DNA of 64,000 nucleotides from VAZQ01 sp963835165 (GCA_963835165.1 CAWIGD010000070.1:62001-126000), one strand, 5' to 3'; positions 8,648 to 18,631 are shown, numbered from the stretch's first letter. Made by a program: numbers and translations. Notes: generated from the sequence alone by a model not told the origin.

Positions 8648-9760
8648 TTACCGTCCGGTCTTGATCCGGGTCCACATCCGGTTCATCAGCCGCTCGGTCT
8701 TGGGATCGTGGGCCTTGATGGTGTAGAGGCGGCTCATAACCGCTTCGTCCGGATAGATCGTCTTGTCGTCGAGGATCGACTTGTCGATGAATTTCTGGCT
8801 CGCCAGGTTGCCGTTGGCGTAGGAAATGTAGTCCGAGTTCTTTGCGGCCACCTCGGGCTTCTGCAGGTAGTTGATGAACTCGTACGCTTCAGCCACGTTC
8901 CTGGCGTCGCGCGGTATGGCGAGATTGTCGAACCACAATTGCGCGCCTTCCTTCGGGATCGCGTAGGCGATGTCCACACCGTTCTTGGCTTCCGCCGCCC
9001 GCTTTTGCGCCTGCTTGATATCGCCGGAAAAGCCCACCACCAGGCAGATTTCCCCGGAGGCCAGCAGATTGACATATTCGGAAGAGTGAAACTTGCGCAC
9101 GGAGGGCCTGACCTTGGCCATGAGATCGGCCGCCTTCTGCAGATCGGTTTCCTTCGTGGTGTTCGGATCGAGCCCGAGATAGTGCAGCGCCGCCGACAGG
9201 ATATCGTCGGACGAATCGAGCATATACACGCCGCAGTCCTTGAACTTGGCGAGGTTCTCGGGCTTGAAGATGATGTCCCAGTTGTCGATCCTGCCGTCGC
9301 CGCCCAGCGCCTCGCGCGCCTTCTTGACGTTGTAGCCGATGCCGGTCGTGCCCCACATATAGTTGACGGCGTAGGCGTTGCCGGGATCGTAGCTGGCCAG
9401 CCGCTGCGTAATCTCGGGCCACATATTGGCGAGGTTCGGCAGCCTTGCCTTGTCCAGCTTCTGAAAAATGCCGGCCTTGATCTGGCGCTCGAGGAAATAA
9501 GCCGTCGGCACCACCACGTCGTAGCCGGACTTGCCGGCCAGCAGCTTGGTCTCCAGCGTGTCGTTGGAATCGAAGGTATCGTAGCGCGCCTTGATCCCGG
9601 TCTCCTTGGTGAATTCGTCCATCACGTTCGGAGCGATATAGTCGGTCCAGTTGTACACGTTGACGATCCGCTCTGCCTTCGGCTGGGCGGCCGCAGGCAT
9701 GATGCTCACGGCGATGCTCACGGCGGCCGCAACAAGGGCGGGGAAGATCGGTCGGCGCAT
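8648..9760 (-). CDS. potF: Spermidine/putrescine ABC transporter binding protein, PotF/PotD-like
   Basis: 370 residues, the normal PotF length. A signal peptide (FPALVAAAVSIAVSIMPAAAQ) is followed by RIVNVYNWTDYIAPNVMDEF, the classic start of polyamine-binding proteins. The start at 9760 is chosen for the signal peptide and the GAGG-like site upstream; an in-frame extension to 9883 overlaps the rhodanese gene. No PotG/H/I ATPase or permeases lie next to it, so it is an orphan or uses components encoded elsewhere. Ligand specificity (putrescine, spermidine or a related amine) is not decided. Confidence 0.88.
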   Translation of the reverse strand: MRRPIFPALVAAAVSIAVSIMPAAAQPKAERIVNVYNWTDYIAPNVMDEFTKETGIKARYDTFDSNDTLETKLLAGKSGYDVVVPTAYFLERQIKAGIFQKLDKARLPNLANMWPEITQRLASYDPGNAYAVNYMWGTTGIGYNVKKAREALGGDGRIDNWDIIFKPENLAKFKDCGVYMLDSSDDILSAALHYLGLDPNTTKETDLQKAADLMAKVRPSVRKFHSSEYVNLLASGEICLVVGFSGDIKQAQKRAAEAKNGVDIAYAIPKEGAQLWFDNLAIPRDARNVAEAYEFINYLQKPEVAAKNSDYISYANGNLASQKFIDKSILDDKTIYPDEAVMSRLYTIKAHDPKTERLMNRMWTRIKTGR

Positions 9761-9849
9761 GGATGGAATCCTCAACGGCAGCAGATGAACGTTATCGCCT
9801 CTGGAGCGAATGGGTCGTGTGCTTGGACGCTTGACTCGATTGGCCGTCA

Positions 9850-10185
9850 TTAGCTCTCGGTTGGCAGACCGAGTTCTTTCCACGCCTTCATGCCGCCGGC
9901 GAGATGGGTGTCGTACGGCAGGCCCGCGGTCTGCGCGATCAGCGACGCGGTGACCGAACGGTTGCCCGAGCGGCAGGCGAAGACGACCTGCCGGCCCCGC
10001 GGATCGGGGATCGCGGCCGGATCGAACTCCGACATCGGAAGATAAAAGGCCTCGGGATAGCGCTCGATCTCGGTCTCGTTCGGCTCGCGGACATCGACCA
10101 GCAGGATCCTGCCCTCGGCCAGGCCGCGCGCGACCTCTTCCGGGGCCAGATCGTGCACGTTCTCGCGGCCAAGCTGAGCGGGCAT
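9850..10185 (-). CDS. Rhodanese-domain sulfurtransferase
   Basis: 111 residues, a single rhodanese domain. The active-site loop is CRSGNRS, with the persulfide-forming cysteine, and the family N-terminal motif LLVDVREPNETEIERYP is intact. A good ribosome site (AGGAGGA) precedes the ATG. Substrate unknown; it could handle thiosulfate or act in sulfur relay. It is upstream of the potF-like gene on the same strand, 89 bases away, perhaps co-transcribed. Confidence 0.88.
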   Translation of the reverse strand: MPAQLGRENVHDLAPEEVARGLAEGRILLVDVREPNETEIERYPEAFYLPMSEFDPAAIPDPRGRQVVFACRSGNRSVTASLIAQTAGLPYDTHLAGGMKAWKELGLPTES

Positions 10186-10292
10186 GGGACTTCCTCCTCG
10201 TTCCAGCGCGGCAGCGGCGCCGCGCGCCAGAAGTCGCGCGTCACGGTCCGGGAATCAAGAGAGCTATCGACCGATTTTTGTGCCGGAAGCGC

Positions 10293-12218
10293 TCATACCG
10301 TGACCTGCGTGCCGACCTCGACCACCCGTCCGGTGGGAATCTGGAAGAAGTCCGTGGCGTCGCTCGCCGATTTCGCCAGCGCGATGAACAGATGGTCCTG
10401 CCACCGCGGCATGCCGGAATGGGCCGCCGGCTTGAGCGCGCGGCGCGACAGGAAGAACGACGTTGACATGATGTCAAATTGCCAGCCGTGCTTGCGGGCA
10501 ATGGCGAGCGCCTTCGGGACATTCGGCGATTCCATGTAACCGAATTTGAGCGCCAACTGGCTGAAGCGCGGCGAACGCGCCGTAATCCGCACCCGCTCCT
10601 CGTCGCTCACGCGTGGCGTGTCCGTGGTGATGATGGTGAGGATGACGTTGTGGTCGTGCAGCACCTTGTTGTGCTTGAGATTATGCAGCAGCGCGGTCGG
10701 GGCGAATTCCGGCTGGCTGGTGAGAAATACCGCCGTGCCCGGCACCGTGTGCGGGGGATGCTTCTCGAGGCTTCCCAATAAAGTATCGAGCGGCACTTCG
10801 GTGCGCCGGGTTTTCTGGGCAAGAATGGTGGTGCCCCGCCGCCAGGTCAGAATGATCAGCACCATCGATGCCCCGAACAGGATCGGCACCCAGGCGCCTT
10901 CGAGCAGCTTGAGCAGGTTGGCGGAGAAGAAGATCGCGTCGACGAGGATAAGTGGCGCAACCACGGCAACCACCCGCCACAGCGGCCAATGCCACAGCTT
11001 CCAGATCACGATGAAGGCCAGAACTCCATCCACCACCATCGTGGTGGCGACCGCGATGCCGTAGGCGGAGGCGAGCGCCTCCGAGCTGCGGAACACGCCG
11101 ACCAGCAGCAGGACCCCGATCAGCAGGGCCCCGGTGACGCGCGGAATGTAGATCTGTCCGGCCTGCGACGCCGACGTGTGCAGGATCGCAAGCCGTGGCA
11201 ACAGGCCGAGCTGAATGGCCTGATGCACCAGCGAATACGCGCCGGTGATCACGGCTTGGCTCGCGATCACAGTCGCGGCAGTCGCGAGCACGACCATCGG
11301 CAGCAGCAGAATGTCGGGCACCAGCCGGTAGAACGGGTTCTCGATCGCGGTAGGATCGGCGAGCACCTTGGCGCCCTGACCGAAATAGTTGAGCAGCAGC
11401 GACGGCAGCACCAGACCGAACCAAGCGGTCTGGATCGGCTTGCGTCCGAAATGGCCGAGGTCGGCATAGAGCGCCTCGCCGCCGGTGACGACCAGGAAGA
11501 CCAGGCCGAGCGTCACCAGCCCGATATCGCCGTGGTAAAAGAGAAACGTCACGGCATAGACCGGATTGATGGCCGCGATCACCCCTGGATCGTCGCGAAT
11601 GTGGAGCAAGCCTGCCGCCGCGATCGCCAAGAACCAGATCACCATGACCGGCGCAAAGAAGCTCGCCACCCGCGCGGTGCCGCGGCTCTGCGCGCCGAAC
11701 AGCACGATCAGGAGGACGATGGTCAACGGCACGACGTAATGGTCGAAGGCGGGGGTGACGAGCTTCAACCCTTCGACCGCCGACAACACGGAAATCGCCG
11801 GCGTGATAACGGCGTCGCCCAAAAACATCGAAGCGCCGACGACGCCGAGCAGGAACACGAGCGCGGTACGCCGGCCGAGTGCGCGCGTCGCCAGCGCCGT
11901 GAGCGACAAGGTGCCGCCCTCGCCGTTGTTGTCGGCACGCAGCAGCAGCACCACGTATTTGAGCGTGACCACGATGATCAGCGACCACAGGATCAGCGAG
12001 AGCACGCCGAGCACGACGGTGCGGGTGACCGGGCCGGACTCGGTCGCGGCCACCACCGCCACGCGGAACGCATAAAGCGGGCTGGTGCCGATATCGCCGT
12101 AGACGACGCCGACGCTGCCCAGCGCCATCGCCCACAGGCTCGATTTGTGATGTGACACGCCATGGCCCGGCACATGAGCCACGCCGGACGCGGTCTTTTC
12201 GTTCGCTACATGAGCCAT
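10293..12218 (-). CDS. kup: Low-affinity potassium transporter Kup
   Basis: 641 residues, KUP/HAK/KT family K+:H+ symporter. The signature GVVYGDIGTSPLYAF lies in the first membrane helix, followed by about a dozen hydrophobic segments and a cytoplasmic C-terminal domain of about 180 residues. The ATG at 12218 is preferred over a TTG at 12248 that would add ten residues. Rhizobial genomes often hold several kup copies. Gene neighbours give no functional hint. Confidence 0.93.
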   Translation of the reverse strand: MAHVANEKTASGVAHVPGHGVSHHKSSLWAMALGSVGVVYGDIGTSPLYAFRVAVVAATESGPVTRTVVLGVLSLILWSLIIVVTLKYVVLLLRADNNGEGGTLSLTALATRALGRRTALVFLLGVVGASMFLGDAVITPAISVLSAVEGLKLVTPAFDHYVVPLTIVLLIVLFGAQSRGTARVASFFAPVMVIWFLAIAAAGLLHIRDDPGVIAAINPVYAVTFLFYHGDIGLVTLGLVFLVVTGGEALYADLGHFGRKPIQTAWFGLVLPSLLLNYFGQGAKVLADPTAIENPFYRLVPDILLLPMVVLATAATVIASQAVITGAYSLVHQAIQLGLLPRLAILHTSASQAGQIYIPRVTGALLIGVLLLVGVFRSSEALASAYGIAVATTMVVDGVLAFIVIWKLWHWPLWRVVAVVAPLILVDAIFFSANLLKLLEGAWVPILFGASMVLIILTWRRGTTILAQKTRRTEVPLDTLLGSLEKHPPHTVPGTAVFLTSQPEFAPTALLHNLKHNKVLHDHNVILTIITTDTPRVSDEERVRITARSPRFSQLALKFGYMESPNVPKALAIARKHGWQFDIMSTSFFLSRRALKPAAHSGMPRWQDHLFIALAKSASDATDFFQIPTGRVVEVGTQVTV

Positions 12219-12365
12219 CGGGGCAGGATCAGTCCGGCGCGCGGCCAAGAGAGGGGCGGCTTATATCACCCCTCACCCGCAAGCAACATGCTCCCGGACA
12301 ACAAGTTCCGCATGCACAAGAATGAGGAATGCCCAGGGATGGGGCAATCCGTGGAGCACCACGCC

Positions 12366-13388
12366 TCAGGCCGCGATATTCCCGTATTCCTCCTTGAGCA
12401 GCCCGAGCCGGGCATACATGTCGCGGTCCGAGACCTGGAACAGCCGCGCGGTACCGCCGTTCGCCTGGTGAACGATGCGGTTGCCTTGCGGCAAGGTGAA
12501 GATGTCGCGCTTGCGCCACCGGATCGTCTCGTTGCCGATCTGGCTCTCGCCCGACCCTTCCACCACGCAGCAGACCGAGTTCGCGGTGGTGCGGAAGGGC
12601 AGCGTCGTCGCGCCGGGATCGAGTTGCACCAGGAAGCAGTCCATCAGCGCCATCCCGGGGCCGCCGGTGAGCGGATTGACGTAGCGCACGCGGCGCGAGC
12701 CATCGCGCGCAGGCGGGGCGGCGGCAACCGCAGCCGACGTGCTCGCATAGGGATAACGGAACACCGGCGAATAGTCCCTCGTGGCATAACTGGTATCCGG
12801 CACGACATTGGCCACGGCAAAGGCGGCGTCGGCGACGGTCTCCGGCATCTCGGCAACCGGCCCGGGCTGGAACGCACCCGTCCCCATATATTGCTGGAAC
12901 GGCACGTCGAGGGCATCGAGCCAGATGATCGGACCGCTGCCCTGATGAACATGCTCGTGCCAGGTCCAGGCCGGCGTGAGGATCAGGTCCCCTTCCTCCA
13001 TGGGACAGGACTTGCCGTCGACGATGGTGGCCGCGCCGGAGCCTTCGAGCACAAACCGCAACGCGTTCATGGTGTGGCGATGCGGCCGCGCCTTCTCGCC
13101 CGGCAACAGGATCTGGATGTTGGCGGCGAGGGTGCGCGAGGTCTGCTGCTCGTCCTGGCACTCGGGGATCGGCGGCACGAGTTGCAGCACGCGCCGTTCC
13201 ACCGCCTCCGGCGAGGCGACCTCGATGGCGGCGGTGATCAGCGGACGGATCTTGTCCCACGACCACAGGTAGCCGGCGGCGGGCGGCGGCGCCGGCCGAT
13301 GTGCCTTCGCATTTTCCCACAGCGGCGCCAGATTGGCCTCCTTCCATGCCTTGCGGACGTCGCTGATTTCGCGCGGGGCGGCAGACAT
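12366..13388 (-). CDS. Gentisate 1,2-dioxygenase-like bicupin protein
   Basis: 340 residues with two cupin domains. The first metal-binding motif is PHRHTMNALRFVLEG with the two His ligands, followed by a third His in TWHEHVH. Family members open the ring of gentisate, 1-hydroxy-2-naphthoate or salicylate using Fe(II). No maleylpyruvate hydrolase or isomerase is adjacent (a maiA-like gene sits 28 kb away), so the exact substrate is open. The ATG at 13388 is chosen; an upstream in-frame start adds 13 residues. Confidence 0.85.
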   Translation of the reverse strand: MSAAPREISDVRKAWKEANLAPLWENAKAHRPAPPPAAGYLWSWDKIRPLITAAIEVASPEAVERRVLQLVPPIPECQDEQQTSRTLAANIQILLPGEKARPHRHTMNALRFVLEGSGAATIVDGKSCPMEEGDLILTPAWTWHEHVHQGSGPIIWLDALDVPFQQYMGTGAFQPGPVAEMPETVADAAFAVANVVPDTSYATRDYSPVFRYPYASTSAAVAAAPPARDGSRRVRYVNPLTGGPGMALMDCFLVQLDPGATTLPFRTTANSVCCVVEGSGESQIGNETIRWRKRDIFTLPQGNRIVHQANGGTARLFQVSDRDMYARLGLLKEEYGNIAA

Positions 13389-13590
13389 GGCGGCAACCTT
13401 TCTCATCTCGGCAACGACCGATTGCATCGGAGTCTAGATCACGTCCCCATGCTGTCAATCGCGCCCGCAGGCGCGCCCGCGTTCGATTGACTGGCAGGCA
13501 CGCGGCCCTATAGTCCGCTATTCCCCTCATCGCGGGCCAAAAGATCCACACAGAAGATTCCACGCGAGCGGGACAGGAGCACGGCGCCAC

Positions 13591-14685
13591 ATGCAATTCG
13601 GTGTGCAGTTTTTTCCCGCCGTCGACCACACCGACAAGCGCGCCGCCGATTATTACGCGGAATCGCTGGCGATCGCAGAAGAAGCCGAAACATTGGGCTT
13701 CCGGCATCTCCGCACCGTCGAGCACTACTTCACCCGCTACGGCGGCTACAGCCCGAACCCGATCGTCTTTCTCACCGCCATGTCGCAGCGCACGAAAAAG
13801 ATGCGCCTCGTCACCGGGGCGGTGCTGCCGGTATTCAACCATCCGTTCAAGCTCGCAGGCGAGATCGCCATGCTCGACGGCATTTCCGGCGGCCGGATCG
13901 ATGTCGGGTTCGCGCGCGCGTTCCTGCCGCACGAGTTCCGGCGCTTCGGCATCTCGCCCGATGAATCGCAGGCGCGCTTCCGCGAAGGCCTCGAGCAGAT
14001 CGAGCTCCTGCTCACGCAGGAGAATGCCACCCATCGCGGCCACTTCCATTCGTTCGAGAACGTGACCTCGCTGCCGCGGCCGACGCAGACACCGCGCCCC
14101 AAATTCTACATCGCGGCGACGCAGACGCCCGAGTCGTTCGAGTTCGCCGGCCGCAGCGGCTATTCGCTGATGGCGATCCCGATCGGGCCAATCGGGCCCC
14201 TGCTCGAGCTTTATCGCAAGTCGTGGCGCGACGCCGGCCATCCCGGCGACGGCGAGGTCATGGTCGCGTTTCATATGTTCTGCCACGAGGATGCGCGGCT
14301 CGCGCGCGAGATCGCGCGGCCGCCGTTCGAGGAATATTTCCGCGCGCTCAATGAAGCCGTCGGCGACTGGTCGCGCGGCACGACCTCCAAGGACTATCGC
14401 GACTACGACACGTCGATGCGGCGGCTGCGCTCGTTCACCCTCGACGGCCAGATCGAGTCCGGCGGCGCATGGGTCGGCACCCCCGACGAGATCAAGGCGA
14501 TCATCAGCCGCGTGGTCGGCGTCATCGGCAAATTCGAGCATGCCTCCCTGCAGATCAATTTCGGCGCGCTCGAGCTACGCGAGGCGCAGAAATCCATGCG
14601 GCTGTTCGCAGCCGACGTCATGCCGGCGTTTGCCGAAGCCGCGTCGCCGGCGCGACAGGCGGCACCGCTGGCGCACGCGCGCTAG
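13591..14685 (+). CDS. Luciferase-like flavin monooxygenase
   Basis: 364 residues, LLM-class TIM barrel using FMNH2 or F420. Typical features are FGVQFFPAVD at the start, FRHLRTVEHYFTRYGGYSP, and the conserved AGEIAMLDGISGGRIDVGFARAF. Substrate unknown. It is divergent from the cupin gene and 55 bases upstream of the flavin amine oxidase gene on the same strand, so the two may form an operon for breakdown of an aromatic or amine compound. Confidence 0.87.
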   Translation: MQFGVQFFPAVDHTDKRAADYYAESLAIAEEAETLGFRHLRTVEHYFTRYGGYSPNPIVFLTAMSQRTKKMRLVTGAVLPVFNHPFKLAGEIAMLDGISGGRIDVGFARAFLPHEFRRFGISPDESQARFREGLEQIELLLTQENATHRGHFHSFENVTSLPRPTQTPRPKFYIAATQTPESFEFAGRSGYSLMAIPIGPIGPLLELYRKSWRDAGHPGDGEVMVAFHMFCHEDARLAREIARPPFEEYFRALNEAVGDWSRGTTSKDYRDYDTSMRRLRSFTLDGQIESGGAWVGTPDEIKAIISRVVGVIGKFEHASLQINFGALELREAQKSMRLFAADVMPAFAEAASPARQAAPLAHAR

Positions 14686-14740
14686 TCTCGCGAATAGCTC
14701 CACCATTGCCGCGACCGGCGGCAAAGCGTACGAGGGCGGG

Positions 14741-16300
14741 ATGAGCGGCACCCGTCGGGAATTTTTGCGCAGGGTCGCGCAGGTCGGCGGCTACCGTGCC
14801 ACCTACCTCACCATGCAGGCGATGGGCCTCCTTGGCACGGCTGCCGTCGCCGAGCCGTTGGCGCTCGAGGGGGGCACCCGTCACGGCACCAAGGTCGTCA
14901 TTCTCGGCGCCGGAATGGCCGGCCTGTCGGCGGCGTACGAGCTCGGCAAGGCCGGCTACGACTGCACCGTGCTCGAGGTCCGCGATCGCGTGGGCGGGCG
15001 CAACTGGACTGTCCGGCGCGGCGCCACGCTCGACATGACCGACGGCACCCGCCAGGTCTGCGAATTCGACGACGGCCTGTACTGGAACGCGGGGCCGGCG
15101 CGGCTTCCCAGCCATCATCAGGCCGTGCTCGGCTATTGCCGCGAGTTCGGCGTCGCGCTCGAGGTCGAGATCAATGCCAATCGCGGCGCGTTGCTGCACA
15201 ATCCTGCGGCCAATGACGGCAAGCCGATCGAGCTGCGCCAGGCGATCAACGATACGCGCGGCGAAATCTCCGAACTGCTCGGCAAGGCGATCAACCGCGG
15301 CGCGCTCGATCAGGAATTGTCCGCGCATGACAAGGAGCGGATGCTCGCGTTCCTGCGGCACTACGGGGACCTCTCGCCGGACCTCGTCTACGAGGGCTCG
15401 GCGCGCGCGGGCTACAAGATCCTGCCGGGCCCGGCAAACCAGCCGGGCGTGCGGCGCGATCCAGTTCCGCTGAGCGTGCTGCTCGACGCCGACATGTGGA
15501 GCGAAATGCTGTTCGAGGAGAATTTCACCCAGCAGGCCACCATGTTCCAGCCGGTCGGCGGCATGGACCGCATCACGGATGCGTTCGCGCAAAGGCTCGG
15601 CCCGGCCGTGCGCCTGCGCAGCGAGGTGACCGCCATCCGGCGCACCGACAGCGGCGCCAGCATCGCGTTCGTCGACCGCAAAACGGGCGCACGCCAGGCG
15701 ATCGACGCCGCCTATTGCATCGTCACCATTCCGCTCACGGTCTTGCGCGGCATCGACTGCGATTTTTCAGGCCCCCACCGCGCCGCGATGACCGAGGTCG
15801 ATTACGGCAATGCCGTCAAGATCGCATGGCAGTCGCCCCGGTTCTGGGAAACCGAGGCGCACATCTACGGCGGCATTTCATGGACCGCGGGCCCGACGTC
15901 GCTGGTGTGGTATCCGAGCGACCGCTTGTTCTCGCCCAAGGGAATTTTGCTCGGTGCCTATGCGGTGCGGGCCGATGCCGACGTACTGGCGGAGCGCCCG
16001 CTGCAAGAGCAATTCGAGCTGACGCGCACGGCTATCGAAGGCCTTCATCCCGGCCGCGGCCGCGAGCTGGAAAAGCCGATGGCGGTGGCCTGGAGCAAGG
16101 TGCCGCACAGCCTCGGCATCGCCGCACGCTGGCGTCCCGGCCGGGAGAACGCGTACGCGCTGCTCAACCAACCGGACGGCCCGTTTCATTTCGCCGGCGA
16201 ACATCTGAGCCAGCTCGGCGCTTGGCAGGAAGGCGCGGTCCTCTCGGCGTGGCGTGCGGCGAACATGATCGACAGGCGGAGGCGGGAACGACGGGGGTGA
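14741..16300 (+). CDS. Flavin monoamine oxidase family protein with Tat-like leader
   Basis: 519 residues. The N-terminus has a twin-arginine-like leader (TRREFLRRVAQVGG, then a weak hydrophobic run). The dinucleotide-binding motif VVILGAGMAGLSAAYELGKAGY and the following VRDRVGGRNWT are the FAD site of the amine oxidase superfamily; the C-terminal FAD contact is seen as FHFAGEHLSQLGAWQEGAVLS. GAGGGCGGG precedes the ATG at 14741. The N-terminus suggests export in folded form. Substrate (amine or amino acid) is not known. Confidence 0.87.
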   Translation: MSGTRREFLRRVAQVGGYRATYLTMQAMGLLGTAAVAEPLALEGGTRHGTKVVILGAGMAGLSAAYELGKAGYDCTVLEVRDRVGGRNWTVRRGATLDMTDGTRQVCEFDDGLYWNAGPARLPSHHQAVLGYCREFGVALEVEINANRGALLHNPAANDGKPIELRQAINDTRGEISELLGKAINRGALDQELSAHDKERMLAFLRHYGDLSPDLVYEGSARAGYKILPGPANQPGVRRDPVPLSVLLDADMWSEMLFEENFTQQATMFQPVGGMDRITDAFAQRLGPAVRLRSEVTAIRRTDSGASIAFVDRKTGARQAIDAAYCIVTIPLTVLRGIDCDFSGPHRAAMTEVDYGNAVKIAWQSPRFWETEAHIYGGISWTAGPTSLVWYPSDRLFSPKGILLGAYAVRADADVLAERPLQEQFELTRTAIEGLHPGRGRELEKPMAVAWSKVPHSLGIAARWRPGRENAYALLNQPDGPFHFAGEHLSQLGAWQEGAVLSAWRAANMIDRRRRERRG

Positions 16301-16316
16301 GGGGTCAACCGACGGT

Positions 16317-16673
16317 CTACTTCGGCGGACACGGCCCGGCATAGGGGGCGACCGCGGCGCTGCCCCGGCAGATCGCCACCCGCTCGGTCTTGTCCTCGGG
16401 ACTGAGCGAATACGACCGCAAACTGTAATTGCCTGATGCGTTGATGTAGTTGCACAGCGGCAGCACGGTCGTGGTGCGCTCGACGAACCAGTCGCCGCCG
16501 GCCTGGTAGGGCGCGCCGTCCGCGACGTTGACGATCTCGTGTGAGGGCACCGTCGACCACCCGGGCTCGCCGAGCGCATCGCAGCTGTGATCCGCGCGCG
16601 CGGACGGCGAGAGCAGCGCGACGGCGGCTGCCACGAGCAGCACGCGGATCAGCAGTGCCTTGTACATCCCCAC
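16317..16673 (-). CDS. Small secreted protein of unknown function
   Basis: 118 residues with a clear signal peptide (IRVLLVAAAVALLSPSARA) and a short mature part holding four cysteines. I do not recognise the family. Convergent with the amine oxidase gene only 16 bases away, with a repeat element behind its start. Confidence 0.65.
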   Translation of the reverse strand: MGMYKALLIRVLLVAAAVALLSPSARADHSCDALGEPGWSTVPSHEIVNVADGAPYQAGGDWFVERTTTVLPLCNYINASGNYSLRSYSLSPEDKTERVAICRGSAAVAPYAGPCPPK

Positions 16674-16723
16674 CCCTCACACCCGCCCGCAACGCCTTGA
16701 TTCGCAATTCCGGAAGGCGGAGA

Positions 16724-16891
16724 CTAAGTGTGGCGGATTTGACGTTCCTATCAGCATTGCCGCGAGTCACTCGTAGGAACGTCAAATCCAAAGCCACACT
16801 ACAATGATATAGCTGCTAGTGTCCCTTTGGTTCCGACGTTCGTACGAGCGCGAGCTGCAAAGGGATACGAACGTCGGAACCGGGACACTAG
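16724..16891 (-). repeat. Composite two-hairpin repeat, copy 1
   Basis: 168 bases made of two adjacent inverted repeats bounded by CTA(A/G) ends. Hairpin A (16726-16801) pairs GGATTTGACGTTCCTA with its complement; hairpin B (16816-16891) pairs GGTTCCGACGTTCGTA with its complement, and one arm of each carries an extra TTT. Reversed, it matches the copy at 63748-63911 nearly base for base in the B part; the copy at 55918-56087 is in the opposite sense to the latter. It lies between the starts of a minus-strand and a plus-strand gene. No coding content. Confidence 0.85.
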
Positions 16892-16942
16892 TGCCATCGT
16901 CATCAAGCAAATAGCCAAAATCGGCATTCGGGAGGTTGAGGG

Positions 16943-18631
16943 ATGAGCAAGCCAACACGCGCGTCCGGCAAGGCTGAGGTCAACCGGCGCAACTTCCTCG
17001 CGCGCGGCGCCGCCGCCGGCGTCGGCGCAGTCGCGATCGCCGGAACGGGAACGCAGGAGGCCGGCGCGCAAACCGGCAACGGCATCAAGTGGGACTACGC
17101 TGCCGACGTGGTCGTGATCGGCGCGGGCGTGGCCGGGCTGCCGGCGGCGATCACCGCGCGCGACAACGGCGCGTCGGTCATTGTCGTGGACGAGAATTTC
17201 GACATCGGCGGGCGGGGGATTCTGAGCGGCGGCCGCGTGCAGGTCGGCGGCGGCCACGCCTTGCAGCAGAAGCTCGGCATCAAGGACACGCCCGACATGC
17301 TGTTCGACGACTGGGTGCGCTTCGACCACTCCGAGAGCCGCTACAGCGACCGCGACCTGATCCGCGTTTTCGCCGACGAGAACGTGCCGACCTACGACTT
17401 TTTGATCGAGAACGGCGTCGAGTTCATCGAGAAACCGATCCGCTCTCCGGACGCGTCGACCGTGGACCGCATCTTCGTCACCAAGGAGTGGCACATCCCC
17501 AGCCAGGTCTACGCGCCGCGGCGCGGCCGCAATGGCTCGGGCCTGGTGCGGCGCATGGAGGAGAGCGCGCGCAAGAAGGGCGTGCAGATCTTCCTCAAGC
17601 ACAAGATGACCTCGATCGTGCGCGAGAAGCACAATGCGGGTCGCGTGCTCGGCATCACCACCATCGCGGGCAGCAACGCGGTGAACATCCAGGCCCGCAA
17701 GGGCGTGATCATCGCCACCGGCGGCCACACCGGCAACGTCAACTTCCGCCGCATCTTCGATCCGCGGCTGACCGAGGAATACCAGCAGGCATGCTCGCCC
17801 TACGTCCACCAGGGCGCCGACGGTGAACTGGCCGCGATGGATATCGGCGCCTCGCTCTGGTCGACCGCCAATCAGACCGTTGACGAGGCAGCGCAGATCA
17901 CCAAGACGCGGCACATCGGCTGCCGCTGGGGCTACTCGTCGCTGGTGTACGAGCCCGACAGCCCGATGTTCCAGCAGGCGCGCGCCACCGGTCTGACCGT
18001 ACGCGACTGGCAGAACATGATCTTCGTCAATCAGAACGGAAAGCGGTTCTGGGACGAGACCGACGGCTCGCACGGGTTCTTCAACGCCGCGATGGCGTAT
18101 AACGGCGACAAGACCAAGCTCAACGGCGGGGGCCCGATCTGGGCGATCTTCGACGCCGATGCCGTCACCCGCGAGAAATGGAAGCCGGAGCCGCCGCATG
18201 TCGACCGTGACGGCTATTTCTTCAGCGCCGACACGATCCCGGAACTCGCCGCCAACATCAAGAACCCGTACCAGAAGGCGCCGATCTCGGGCGCAACGTT
18301 GCAGGAGACGGTGAACCGCTACAACGGGTTCGTCGCGGCCGGCGCGGACGCCGATTTCAAGAAGCCGACGCCGCTCTACAAGATCGAGAAACCGCCGTTC
18401 TATGCGGCATGGACCACGCCGATCCTGCACGACACGCTGACCGGCATCCGCACCAACACCAACTCGCAGGTGATCGATATCCGCGGCGAGATCATCCCCG
18501 GTCTCTATTGCGCCGGCGAATCGCAGGGCGGCTTCGCCCAGCACGGGCTGACACGCTGTATCGCGTTCGGGCGCATCGCCGGCCGGCACGCGGCGCGCCG
18601 TCAGGTCGCCGAGACGTCGGGCACGCGCTGA
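16943..18631 (+). CDS. Tat-exported FAD-dependent flavoprotein, fumarate reductase/ketosteroid dehydrogenase type
   Basis: 562 residues. A twin-arginine leader (NRRNFLARGAAAGVGAVAIAG) is followed by the FAD-binding motif DVVVIGAGVAGLPAAITARD and GGRGILSGG. The C-terminus has GLYCAGESQGGFAQHGLTRC, the usual FAD/active-site closure of the flavocytochrome c / 3-ketosteroid dehydrogenase group. It probably oxidises or reduces a C-C bond in an organic acid or ring in the periplasm; the substrate is unknown. Its stop overlaps the ATG of the next gene (TGATG), so the two products probably act together. Confidence 0.86.
   Translation: MSKPTRASGKAEVNRRNFLARGAAAGVGAVAIAGTGTQEAGAQTGNGIKWDYAADVVVIGAGVAGLPAAITARDNGASVIVVDENFDIGGRGILSGGRVQVGGGHALQQKLGIKDTPDMLFDDWVRFDHSESRYSDRDLIRVFADENVPTYDFLIENGVEFIEKPIRSPDASTVDRIFVTKEWHIPSQVYAPRRGRNGSGLVRRMEESARKKGVQIFLKHKMTSIVREKHNAGRVLGITTIAGSNAVNIQARKGVIIATGGHTGNVNFRRIFDPRLTEEYQQACSPYVHQGADGELAAMDIGASLWSTANQTVDEAAQITKTRHIGCRWGYSSLVYEPDSPMFQQARATGLTVRDWQNMIFVNQNGKRFWDETDGSHGFFNAAMAYNGDKTKLNGGGPIWAIFDADAVTREKWKPEPPHVDRDGYFFSADTIPELAANIKNPYQKAPISGATLQETVNRYNGFVAAGADADFKKPTPLYKIEKPPFYAAWTTPILHDTLTGIRTNTNSQVIDIRGEIIPGLYCAGESQGGFAQHGLTRCIAFGRIAGRHAARRQVAETSGTR

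Noticed and set aside
12229..14541. A 770-codon minus-strand open frame
   Set aside because: It covers the cupin gene in another frame and the LLM gene in antisense; no motif is seen.
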